A DNA stretch of 9,950 nucleotides from Sutterella parvirubra YIT 11816 (GTDB lineage Bacteria > Pseudomonadota > Gammaproteobacteria > Burkholderiales > Burkholderiaceae_F), in the NCBI RefSeq assembly GCF_000250875.1, contig NZ_JH604921.1, forward strand, positions 4,545 through 14,494. Reading direction: 5' to 3'. This document shows, one piece after another, positions 1-6,407 of the stretch. The number at the start of each line of letters is the position of its first letter. Position 1 is the stretch's first letter. Under the pieces are notes generated by a model, which had not been told where the DNA came from, did not search any database, and saw only the letters and a program-made list of their open reading frames with translations. The position numbers were made by a program, and so were the translations under genes.

Positions 1-785
1 TGCCGAAGCGCCCGGCCGGCGCCTTCGTCCGAGAGCTCCCGCACGCCCGCGCGCCCCGCGATCTCTTCCAGGGTGCCTCTCGCCGTGATGCGGCCCGACT
101 CCATCAGGATCACTTCGTCGGCGACGCCGCGAAGCCATTCAAGACGATGGTCCGCGACCAAAACCGCCCGGCCGCCCGCCTTCACTTCTTTGAGGACGTG
201 CGCGAGCGCGGCGCGGCCGGCTTCGTCCAGGTTGGCGGTAGGTTCGTCCAAAAGCACCACCTTGGGACCGAGGGCGAGGAGCCCCGCCATGCCCGTCAAC
301 TGCTTCTGACCTTCGGACAACACGTGGATGTCCCGCGTCCATTCCGATTCGACCCCCATCCGGGCCGCCGCCGTGCGGGCGCGCCGCTCGGCGTCCCCGA
401 ACGCCACCCCGCGGGCGCGAAGCCCGAAGGTGAGTTCGTCCCCCACGGAGAGCGCGAAGAACTGCGATTCCGGATCCTGCATGAGCGTCCCGGCCACCCG
501 TCCGACGGCGCCGAGTCCGGCACGTTCGGGTTCCAACCCCGCCACCCGGACCGTCCCGCGGATCAAGCCGCCCGTGACGTTCGGGATGACGCCGTTGACG
601 ACCGAGAGCAGCGTCGACTTCCCCGAGCCCGAATGCCCGGTGACGAGCACCACGCGCCCCGGCTCCAGCGTGAGGTTGATGTCTTCCAAAACGTTCTTCT
701 CGTGGTCGTACGCGAAGTCGAGGTGCTCGATGCGGATCAACGGTTCCGTCACGGCCTTTTCCAACTTGTCATGGTTCGTCGTCAT
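1..785 (-). CDS. ecfA: ECF transporter ATPase (EcfA), 3' end beyond the window
   Basis: This cytoplasmic ATP-hydrolysing subunit powers uptake by an energy-coupling-factor importer. The reading frame starts at the ATG at 785 and is open to the left edge, giving 261 visible residues. All ABC motifs are seen: Walker A GHSGSGKST (residues 50-58), Q-loop around Gln103 in MQDPESQFF, a signature LSEGQ (156-160, where LSGGQ is usual), Walker B VVLLDEP (176-182), a D-loop, and the switch His213. The context SQFF after the Q-loop is typical of CbiO/EcfA rather than of other ABC classes. The start lies 5 bases after the EcfT stop, with GGGGTGA as a plausible ribosome binding site, so the gene is the third of the operon. 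One complete ATPase domain ends near the edge without a stop codon. A tandem two-domain ATPase, as in many ECF clusters, is therefore possible but cannot be seen here. Confidence 0.93.
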   Translation of the reverse strand, partial: MTTNHDKLEKAVTEPLIRIEHLDFAYDHEKNVLEDINLTLEPGRVVLVTGHSGSGKSTLLSVVNGVIPNVTGGLIRGTVRVAGLEPERAGLGAVGRVAGTLMQDPESQFFALSVGDELTFGLRARGVAFGDAERRARTAAARMGVESEWTRDIHVLSEGQKQLTGMAGLLALGPKVVLLDEPTANLDEAGRAALAHVLKEVKAGGRAVLVADHRLEWLRGVADEVILMESGRITARGTLEEIAGRAGVRELSDEGAGRALR

Positions 786-790
786 GATGG

Positions 791-1579
791 TCACCCCGGC
801 ATCGCCACTTCCGGCGCCATCCAGTCGCCCAACGTCAGCCACACCACGACCGTCACGACGGTCGCGAGAAACGCCGCCCGGCGGGTCGTGCGCGTCTCGC
901 CCGAGACGGGCGGACGGGGCTTCGGCGTGAGCCTGCCCGTGACGCCCTTCATCTCGGCCGCGAGCCCGAGGTTCTCGGAACTTCGGAGCGCTCTGAAGAG
1001 CACGGGCATCAACGCCATGCGGGCGCCCTCCAACGGGTGCGCCAACCAGAACCTCGCGTCGATCCCCTTCATCCGCAGCGCCGCGCGCACCATCCGGACG
1101 TCATCCATGAAGGTCGGGATGAAGCGGATCATGACGGCGGCGGGAAGGTAGACGACGAAGGGGAGCCGGAGGTTCTCCAATACCGCCATCAGGTCTTCGA
1201 CTTTCGACGAGAGAGCTAACACGAGGACGACGTTGAGCATCGCCAGGCCCCGGAGGAACGGCGCCCCCAGCGCCGCCGGGCTCACGACCGCGTCGCCCCC
1301 GACGGTGATCCCCATCGCGAAGCCGCAGGCGACGGCGAAGAGCACCAACACCACGGCGTGAACCTTGACGAGGAGCGCGGGACGCCGGAGCGTCGCCGCC
1401 CAGGCGAGCGTCAGCGCCCAAAGAACGATCAGAGGCACCGGGCCCTTCAGGATCCCTGCGAGAACAGCGGTGACGGCCACGAGTACGCACTTCGTCGCGG
1501 CGTCGACGCGCTCGGGGAAGACGCGGTGCGGCGTCCCCGTCCTCTCTGACTTATGCGAAGCGCTTGAGGAAGCCGGCAT
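791..1579 (-). CDS. ecfT: ECF transporter transmembrane scaffold EcfT
   Basis: This integral membrane subunit couples the ATPases to the substrate-binding S component. It has 262 residues, a usual length. Hydrophobic segments lie at about 29-46, 47-63, 67-92, 111-124, 140-152 and 235-249. The long cytoplasmic region around 155-215 carries the two coupling helices. In known EcfT proteins these contain Ala-Arg-Gly signatures that dock into the ATPases. Here they read AALRMKG (166-172) and AAEMKG (207-212), so Lys stands where Arg is usual in both. The start overlaps the S component by 29 bases but is well supported: AAGGAG (plus-strand 1587-1592) sits 7 bases upstream of the ATG. The flanking S component and ATPase leave little doubt about the function of the complex; the substrate is unknown. 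Confidence 0.9.
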   Translation of the reverse strand: MPASSSASHKSERTGTPHRVFPERVDAATKCVLVAVTAVLAGILKGPVPLIVLWALTLAWAATLRRPALLVKVHAVVLVLFAVACGFAMGITVGGDAVVSPAALGAPFLRGLAMLNVVLVLALSSKVEDLMAVLENLRLPFVVYLPAAVMIRFIPTFMDDVRMVRAALRMKGIDARFWLAHPLEGARMALMPVLFRALRSSENLGLAAEMKGVTGRLTPKPRPPVSGETRTTRRAAFLATVVTVVVWLTLGDWMAPEVAMPG

Positions 1580-2201
1580 GGCGCAACTCCTTGACGGTGG
1601 AACGGGCGAGCCAAAGGCCGAAGAGCGTGCCGGTCGCGCCCAAGAGCACCACCGGCACGACGACCTTCATCAGTTGGGGACTCTCGCGCAGGAACACCCA
1701 CCCGACGGCGAGCGCGACGAATTTGGCGATCAATTCGGAGACGCCCACGGCGAGCCACGGCCGACGCCAGAACATTTCCCCGAAGAAGGCGCCGATCACG
1801 GCGCCGGGCGCGAGCATCATCGCGGAGCCCGACAAGAGCGACCCCACCATCACGGTGACCGCCGTGTAGATCATGATCGTGCCGGGCTTCGCGACCTTGA
1901 CGAGAAGGACGACCAGAAGCGTCGCGACGACGGTGTTCTTCAAAATCAGCGCGAGGGGATTCAAGCCGCCCCCGGCCAGCGCGATCACGATCGCGGAGAG
2001 CTTCGCCGCGGCGGCGAAGACCCCGATGAGCACAAGGTCGCGGGCGTTCAGTTCCCCGCCGAAGAGCGCGGGGACGCGTCTCCGCTTGGGTGTGAAGGCG
2101 TCGGCGGCGTCTCCTGCGCGGGAGGCGTCCGGCCGGAGGTCCGCGTCGGTGCGCGGAGCGGATTCGGCGGCATCGACGGCCGCGGGAAGCGTGGTCGTCA
2201 A
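1551..2201 (-). CDS. ECF transporter substrate-binding S component, MptD-like
   Basis: This small membrane protein is the probable substrate-specific subunit of the importer. It has 216 residues. The first 50 or so are Ala/Asp-rich and probably disordered, and a membrane domain follows, with hydrophobic segments at about 54-77, 83-103, 107-119, 121-141, 151-170 and 178-197. The features that recall the MptD/Trep_Strep group of S components are the opening RDLVLIGVF (54-62), the Lys-Pro-Gly turn near 105, and the ending STVKELRHAGF. Membership in that group is from memory, and its substrate is not established. The start given is a TTG with only a weak ribosome binding site; no in-frame ATG or GTG precedes the membrane domain, so the N-terminus is uncertain. 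It is the first gene of the S-T-A operon and overlaps ecfT by 29 bases. Confidence 0.75.
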   Translation of the reverse strand: MTTTLPAAVDAAESAPRTDADLRPDASRAGDAADAFTPKRRRVPALFGGELNARDLVLIGVFAAAAKLSAIVIALAGGGLNPLALILKNTVVATLLVVLLVKVAKPGTIMIYTAVTVMVGSLLSGSAMMLAPGAVIGAFFGEMFWRRPWLAVGVSELIAKFVALAVGWVFLRESPQLMKVVVPVVLLGATGTLFGLWLARSTVKELRHAGFLKRFA

Positions 2202-2356
2202 GGTCGGAGGTTCCGTTTGGCGTGAAGAGAAGTGAGGGCTCGCCCGCGGGTGTTCAGGCGGGCCGCAGGCATCCGGCGCGAACGCCGAATCCGTCCGGTT
2301 CGCGTGGCCCCGGCTGCCCTCAAAATCCCGTTGGGATCAGGTTCTTGCGCATTCTA
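2202..2356 (-). promoter_or_regulatory. Structured leader and possible promoter of the ECF operon
   Basis: On the minus strand a TAGAAT hexamer (2356-2351; five of six match a -10 box, but no good -35) would start a leader of about 140 bases. Within it are a UUCG-tetraloop hairpin (arms at 2271-2278 and 2283-2290, 8 pairs including one wobble) and a short stem (arms ATCCC/GGGAT at 2325-2329 and 2333-2337) followed by TTT. The layout would suit a regulated leader of a transporter operon, but I recognise no known riboswitch consensus. The promoter call is weak. Confidence 0.25.
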
Positions 2357-2482
2357 TCGGAGTAAAGGTTCACGGAGCCTTAACGGCCTGTTCGGGAGAG
2401 AAACGCCCCCAAAGAGATGTGTCAAAGGACCTAAGCGAAACACCCCATATGATCCCCCAAAGGATCTACTTATACTTTGCGC

Positions 2483-2701
2483 CGACCGCGTAGGGAAAGA
2501 GATGTCAACCACGTCCCGCGAGGTCCACAGCGCCGATCTTTCGGAGAGGAGATCCCATCGACCGGCCGTCCGCAGTCTCTCCGGTCCCGACCACACCGGA
2601 TCGAGCGGCGGACACACCCACGGGGCACGAACGACAACGACAAGACCCCGACACGCTCGATTGGCGTCCCGGTCCTTGCACGGCGGGACGCCGATTTTTT
2701 T
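2483..2701 (+). ncRNA. Candidate small RNA or attenuated leader ending at an intrinsic terminator
   Basis: The terminator at 2661-2701 reads on the plus strand but has no plus-strand gene upstream inside the window, so some short transcript probably ends there. A TATACT -10-like hexamer at 2471-2476 (weak -35) would start an RNA of about 219 bases near 2483. Upstream of the terminator are a hairpin with arms GATCT/AGATC (2535-2539 and 2550-2554), and a nested hairpin with outer arms GTCCGC/GCGGAC (2568-2573 and 2608-2613) and inner arms TCCGGT/ACCGGA (2580-2585 and 2595-2600). I see no 4.5S, 6S, tmRNA or RNase P signature. The RNA could be a free-standing sRNA or a prematurely terminated leader of the torD operon. 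The 5' end is a guess. Confidence 0.3.
2661..2701 (+). terminator. Intrinsic terminator without an upstream gene
   Basis: The arms GGCGTCCCG (2663-2671) and CGGGACGCC (2684-2692) form nine perfect GC-rich pairs, extended by T-G and T-A at the base. The loop is 12 bases, and seven T residues run through 2695-2701. The T-run is on the plus strand only, so it stops rightward transcription. The right arm (CGGGACG) can instead pair with CGTCCCG at 2512-2518, which would allow an antiterminator form. Confidence 0.75.
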
Positions 2702-2786
2702 GTCGATCGGCCGGCACCGCCGCCCGGCCGGCCGCACCCATCCGCGAACGGCGCACGCCCGCACGCCCCGCCTCACCCCCTCCGTC

Positions 2787-2815
2787 TTGAAGAATCCGCC
2801 CGCACCCCGCACAAT
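2787..2815 (+). promoter_or_regulatory. Possible sigma-70 promoter for the torD operon
   Basis: TTGAAG (2787-2792) and CACAAT (2810-2815) are separated by 17 bases, and each matches four of six consensus positions. Transcription would start about 30 bases before the torD ATG and downstream of the terminator at 2661-2701, so the operon need not depend on readthrough. The match is modest. Confidence 0.3.
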
Positions 2816-2851
2816 GCGCAGGTATCCACTTTTGAAGCCCCGCAGGTCCGC

Positions 2852-3628
2852 ATGACGAAGCACGCCGCCCATTCTTTCGACAATCCTTTCGAAGATCCGA
2901 CCGACTCCGACACCGACGCCGCCCCGGCGAAGCCCTCGTGGGCGGACCGCCCCGGGAACCCCTTCGAAGCGCCCGCGGAGAACGATCCTGCGCCCGACGT
3001 CATGACCCTGGTCGGCCGAGCTGACGGTCGAGCGACGGATCCGAAGCCCCTCCTCGAATCCCGCGCCGACGAAGATCTCATCGAATGGATGATGGGTGTG
3101 GGGCGCTTTTTCGCCGCCGCCGGCGTCACGCTCTCGCGCGGCGCGGCGACCCCTGAGCTTCTGCGCTCAAGGAACCGAGCGCTTCGTTGGGCGATGGGCT
3201 TCGACATTCTGGAGAGCACCCTCAGGGACGACGTCCGCGAGGCGTTGAAGCTTGACGACGACTTTCACGACGCGCCCGACCCGCAGCTCATCCGCGAAGC
3301 GCACGTGCGCGGAGAACCCGAGGCGGCGGAAGCGGCGGACGCCGTCTACCGCCTCTACGGCTTCACGACGGGGGACGACCTCGCGCCCGACCATTTGGGC
3401 CGGGAACTCCTCTTTTACGGCCTCATGACCGAGCGCCTCCACGCCGCAGGGGCGGAGGGCGACCGCGAGGCGGTGGAGGCGCTTTTGACCGACGCCGTCG
3501 ACTTCCTCGCCCAGCATTTGGACTGGGTGGAGCGGATCCCGGCGGCGGGGATCGATCCCCGGCACCAACTGCTTCTCGCCGTCGTCCGTGCGGTGATCCG
3601 CGCGGAGCGGGCGCTCACGATCGAGTAA
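2852..3628 (+). CDS. TorD/DmsD-family molybdoenzyme maturation chaperone
   Basis: Cytoplasmic chaperones of this family bind the twin-arginine signal and apo-form of a molybdopterin oxidoreductase until cofactor insertion and export. The protein has 258 residues from the ATG at 2852; the frame is open further upstream, but that extension is Arg/Pro-rich intergenic sequence. The helical TorD domain begins near residue 65, where ADEDLIEWMMGVGRFF starts. The family hallmark is seen in YGFTTGDDLAPDHLGRELLF, the Y-x-F...PDHLxxEL element, followed by a FLAQHLDWV helix typical of the C-terminal half. The first 60 residues are an acidic, Pro-rich extension with two NPFE repeats. The stop is 13 bases before the sensor kinase ATG, so the three genes probably form one operon. 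The client enzyme is not in the window; tetrathionate, TMAO or DMSO reductase-like enzymes are candidates. The ribosome binding site is weak (AGG), so a slightly later start is possible. Confidence 0.82.
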   Translation: MTKHAAHSFDNPFEDPTDSDTDAAPAKPSWADRPGNPFEAPAENDPAPDVMTLVGRADGRATDPKPLLESRADEDLIEWMMGVGRFFAAAGVTLSRGAATPELLRSRNRALRWAMGFDILESTLRDDVREALKLDDDFHDAPDPQLIREAHVRGEPEAAEAADAVYRLYGFTTGDDLAPDHLGRELLFYGLMTERLHAAGAEGDREAVEALLTDAVDFLAQHLDWVERIPAAGIDPRHQLLLAVVRAVIRAERALTIE

Positions 3629-3641
3629 GGGACGTCGGACC

Positions 3642-5678
3642 ATGCGCAGGGTCGGCAAGGGTTTCGGCACTCTCTTCGCGCTCGCGGTCCTCGCGGGCGG
3701 CCTTCTTTCGCCCGCCGCGTCCGCCATGTCCACCATGTCCGCTGCGCCCGCCGCATCCGCAACGTCCTCCCCCGAGCTCGCCGACGTCACCTCGTCGGCG
3801 AGCATTCACCTCCAGTTCCCCGACATCGACACGCTGCGGGTCGGGATCATCACCTTCGTGCGGCCCTCGCCCTTTGAGGCGGTGGTCGATCCCACGTTGG
3901 CCCAGCTCGCCCGCACCTTCGGCGAGGACCGGATCGAAGTCACGCACTACACGCTCCCCGAGCTCGCCCAAGCCGTCCGCAAGGGCGAGGTCGACGTCTT
4001 TCTCGCGAGCTCCGGGTTCTTCGTGCGGCTCGTGGCGGACGGCGCGCGAAGCCTCGCGACCGTGGTCTCCCGCGACTACCCGGACCCCAACCACAACGAC
4101 GGCTCCGCCCTGGTCGTTTTGGAGAACCGCGAGGATCTCGCGACGTTGGACGACCTGAGGGGGAAGCGGCTTCTCACGAGCACCAAGGACGGCTTCACGA
4201 GCGCGCAGGTGCCCTTGGCCGAAATCGCCCGCTTGGGATACGACCCCGAGAAGTTCTTCTCGACCGTCACCTACATGGGCGGCGGCCGGAGGATCCACGA
4301 GGCGTTCGACCTTCTGCGCGAAGGCGAAGCCGACGTCGTGAACGTGCGCCTCTGCTTCTTCGAGGAATGGCTCGAAACGCACCCCGAAGACGAAGGGCGC
4401 TTCCGGGTTCTGAACCGCAAGGACGGTCCCGGCGAAGCCTGCCGCCGCTCGACCGACCTCTACCCCTCGTGGACGATTGCGTCGACGGCCGTCACCGCCC
4501 CCGACGTTTCCAGGCTCGTCACGCGTGCGCTCCTTGAGATGCCGCCCGTGGGCGAGAAACAGCTCTACTGGGGCGTCGCGACGGACTTCTCGAGCATCGA
4601 CCAACTCTACCGCGACCTCAAAACCGGTCCCTACGCATACCTGCGCGAGTGGACGGTCAGGCGTTTCGTGTCGGAACACCGCGAGTGGTTCATCCTCGCC
4701 GCGCTTCTTGCCTTGGGGTTGGTCGGCCATTCGGTCCGCGTCTCCCAACTCGTGCGCCGCCGCACCCGTGCCCTCGTCACGGCGCTCGACACGCAAAAGC
4801 AACTCGAGGACAAGGCCCGCGCCGCGGGCGAGCGCTTCCAGAGGCTCGAGCGAATCGGCGTCGTCGGGCAGCTCTCCACGATCTTCGCGCACGAGATGCG
4901 CCAACCCCTGGGCGCGATTTCGCTCTACAGCTTCGCCCTCCGGAAGATGGCGCAGGCCGCGGGGAAGACGGACGGAACGCAATCCCCCGGCACCGTCCCC
5001 GCCGCCAGCATCCTCGACGTGCTCGAGAAGCTCGACCGCCAGACGGCCCGCGCCGACGCGATCGTGACGAAAGTGAGGAGCTACGCCAAGCGTCAGGGCG
5101 CGAGCCGGAGCGTCGTCGCCTTGAAGGACCTCGTCGGCTCCGCCGTCACGGACCTGCGGATCACGGGCCGCTGGAAGTCGGTGATCGAAACCATGCCGAT
5201 GGAAGAGGTCGACATCGACGCCGACCCGCTCGAAATGGAACTGGTCGCCGTGAACCTCACGAAGAACGCGCTCGAATCCCTGGACGCGCAGGTGAGGGAC
5301 GGCACCTTCCCGGCGTCGACCTCCTACGTCTCCCCGACCGTCATCGTCTCCGTCACGCGCGAGACGGTCGAGGGCGAACCCCACGCCGTCCTCACCGTCA
5401 CGGACAACGGCCGGGCGGTCGACGACGACCTTCTCACGTCGCTCGCCGACATGGCGTCCTCCTCCAAGTCCGAGGGGCTCGGGCTCGGCCTCTCCATCGT
5501 GCGCGGGATCGTCGAGAACCACGCCGGACGGCTCACCTTCGGCCGGAGCGCCTGGGGGAGCCTCAGCGTGCGGGTGACGCTGCCCGTCGCGAAGCCCAAG
5601 ACCGCCGCGCCCGACCCGTCCGAATCCGAAGCATCGTCCGAAACACCCGGCACTCCCGCCGCTCCCGGAGGCCTATGA
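3642..5678 (+). CDS. ttrS: TtrS-like sensor histidine kinase with periplasmic binding domain
   Basis: This inner-membrane sensor kinase probably detects a periplasmic electron acceptor and phosphorylates the downstream regulator. It has 678 residues. A signal peptide is seen at 1-28 (cleavage after AASA). A PhnD/phosphate-binding-like sensor domain spans about 64-330 and contains two cysteines, Cys238 (VRLCFFEEW) and Cys267 (GEACRRSTDLYPSW). A single membrane helix lies near 349-365. The dimerisation/phosphoacceptor box FAHEMRQPL places His417, and a HATPase domain has its N-box at KNALES (Asn542), G1 at DNG (588-590) and G2 at GLGLG (612-616). A Pro/Ser-rich tail ends the protein. The architecture matches TtrS, the tetrathionate sensor, but the ligand cannot be read from sequence. 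The G1 box lacks its second Gly (DNGRA) and the F-box is poorly conserved. The stop is joined to the regulator start by an ATGA overlap or a 2-base gap. Confidence 0.88.
   Translation: MRRVGKGFGTLFALAVLAGGLLSPAASAMSTMSAAPAASATSSPELADVTSSASIHLQFPDIDTLRVGIITFVRPSPFEAVVDPTLAQLARTFGEDRIEVTHYTLPELAQAVRKGEVDVFLASSGFFVRLVADGARSLATVVSRDYPDPNHNDGSALVVLENREDLATLDDLRGKRLLTSTKDGFTSAQVPLAEIARLGYDPEKFFSTVTYMGGGRRIHEAFDLLREGEADVVNVRLCFFEEWLETHPEDEGRFRVLNRKDGPGEACRRSTDLYPSWTIASTAVTAPDVSRLVTRALLEMPPVGEKQLYWGVATDFSSIDQLYRDLKTGPYAYLREWTVRRFVSEHREWFILAALLALGLVGHSVRVSQLVRRRTRALVTALDTQKQLEDKARAAGERFQRLERIGVVGQLSTIFAHEMRQPLGAISLYSFALRKMAQAAGKTDGTQSPGTVPAASILDVLEKLDRQTARADAIVTKVRSYAKRQGASRSVVALKDLVGSAVTDLRITGRWKSVIETMPMEEVDIDADPLEMELVAVNLTKNALESLDAQVRDGTFPASTSYVSPTVIVSVTRETVEGEPHAVLTVTDNGRAVDDDLLTSLADMASSSKSEGLGLGLSIVRGIVENHAGRLTFGRSAWGSLSVRVTLPVAKPKTAAPDPSESEASSETPGTPAAPGGL
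5667..5671 (+). promoter_or_regulatory. Ribosome binding site deciding the ttrR start
   Basis: GGAGG lies inside the end of the kinase gene. It is 3 bases from the ATG at 5675, which overlaps the kinase stop, and 9 bases from the ATG at 5681. The normal spacing favours 5681. Confidence 0.6.
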
Positions 5679-5680
5679 CC

Positions 5681-6334
5681 ATGACCGCCCGTCCTCTTCC
5701 TTCCGAGACCGAAACCGCCTTCGCGAAGAAGCGCACCCTCATCCGCCTCGTCGACGACGATGCGGAGCTGCGCGACGCCCTCCAGTTCGTGCTCGAACTC
5801 GAAGGTTGGAAGACCGCGGCCTACGGCCGCGCGGACGACTTTTTGAAGGCCGACATCCCGAGTGCGCCGGGCTGCGTCGTGATGGACGTGCGGATGCCGG
5901 GGCTCTCCGGCCTTGAAGCCCAGGCCGCGATGAACCGTTTGGGGCTGACGCTCCCCATTATCTTCTTGACCGGTCACGGAGACGTCGACATGGCGGTCTC
6001 CGCGATGATGGAGGGGGCCGCGGACTTCATCCAAAAGCCCATCGACAACGAGCGGCTTTTGGCCTCCATCGCCCGCGCCGCGGTGAAGAGCCTCTCCAAA
6101 GTCGAAGGCCTCACCACCCCTGCCGAAGCCCGCCGCCGCTGGAGCGAACTCACCGAGCGCGAAGCCGGGCTCGCACGGCTTCTCGCCCTCGGCCTCACCA
6201 ACCGCGAGATGGCGGAGCGCCTCGGGATTGCGCTGCGCACCGTGGAGGTGCACCGCGCGTCGGTCTTGAGGAAGTTGGGCGTCAAGACGCCGCAGGACGT
6301 GGCGGCGTTGATGGAGGAGGCGGAGGCCGTTTGA
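5681..6334 (+). CDS. ttrR: TtrR-like response regulator, FixJ/LuxR class
   Basis: This cytoplasmic transcription regulator is the partner of the adjacent sensor kinase. It has 217 residues from the ATG at 5681, or 219 from the ATG at 5675. The receiver domain spans about 19-130, with the acidic pocket DDD (25-27), the phosphoacceptor Asp69 in VVMDVRMPG, the switch Thr97 in FLTGHGD, and Lys119 in QKPID. The output is a LuxR/GerE helix-turn-helix at about 156-212, LTEREAGLARLLALGLTNRE onward with the recognition helix around RTVEVHRASVLRKLG. FixJ-type regulators with this layout, including TtrR, activate respiratory operons. No target promoter is evident in the window, so its regulon probably lies elsewhere. 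It ends the operon, and the next gene begins 173 bases later. Confidence 0.9.
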   Translation: MTARPLPSETETAFAKKRTLIRLVDDDAELRDALQFVLELEGWKTAAYGRADDFLKADIPSAPGCVVMDVRMPGLSGLEAQAAMNRLGLTLPIIFLTGHGDVDMAVSAMMEGAADFIQKPIDNERLLASIARAAVKSLSKVEGLTTPAEARRRWSELTEREAGLARLLALGLTNREMAERLGIALRTVEVHRASVLRKLGVKTPQDVAALMEEAEAV

Positions 6335-6344
6335 GGCCTTTCCG

Positions 6345-6374
6345 CCGGGAACGACCCGTTGGAGAACTTCCCGG
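6345..6374 (+). terminator. Weak terminator-like hairpin after ttrR
   Basis: The arms CCGGGAA (6345-6351) and TTCCCGG (6368-6374) form seven pairs around a 16-base loop, just after the ttrR stop. No T-run follows, so it would be an inefficient terminator or a 3'-end stabiliser. Confidence 0.3.
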
Positions 6375-6407
6375 TCGGGCCGATTCGAACGGCCGCTTCA
6401 ATTCAGC

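Larger units (their letters stand above)
2202..2851. other. Divergent 650-base intergenic region
   Basis: This is the only long gene-free stretch in the window. It separates the minus-strand ECF operon from the plus-strand torD operon. From left to right it holds the ECF leader, a less GC-rich block at about 2340-2480 with a TATACT hexamer at 2471-2476, a structured segment at 2535-2613, an intrinsic terminator at 2661-2701, and a possible torD promoter at 2787-2815. The open frames across it are Arg/Pro/His-rich and have no ribosome binding sites or recognisable domains, so I call no protein here. Confidence 0.7.

Noticed and set aside
2325..2348. ACCTGAT motif on the minus strand, reminiscent of a TPP riboswitch
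   Set aside because: The CTGAGA element and the stems that define the THI box are absent on either side.
2420..2425. Perfect TTGACA on the minus strand as the ECF promoter
   Set aside because: The hexamer at normal spacing is TTCTCT, a poor -10, so the alternative TAGAAT at 2351-2356 was noted instead, with low confidence.
2477..2851. Upstream extension of the torD reading frame
   Set aside because: The extra 125 codons are Arg/Pro/His-rich, cross the strong terminator at 2661-2701, and add nothing family-like.
3615..5522. Long minus-strand open frame (635 codons) opposite the sensor kinase
   Set aside because: Its product is low-complexity, rich in Arg/Gly/Asp/Val/Glu, with no domain; the plus strand encodes an intact kinase. 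It is the usual antisense shadow of a GC-rich gene.
4649..5674. Upstream extension of the ttrR reading frame through the kinase gene
   Set aside because: It overlaps the kinase coding sequence out of frame. The receiver domain begins only after the ATGs at 5675/5681, which have a ribosome binding site.
6378..6394. A tRNA gene on the minus strand
   Set aside because: Only a T-arm-like 17-mer is present; there is no acceptor, anticodon or D arm at the required distances.
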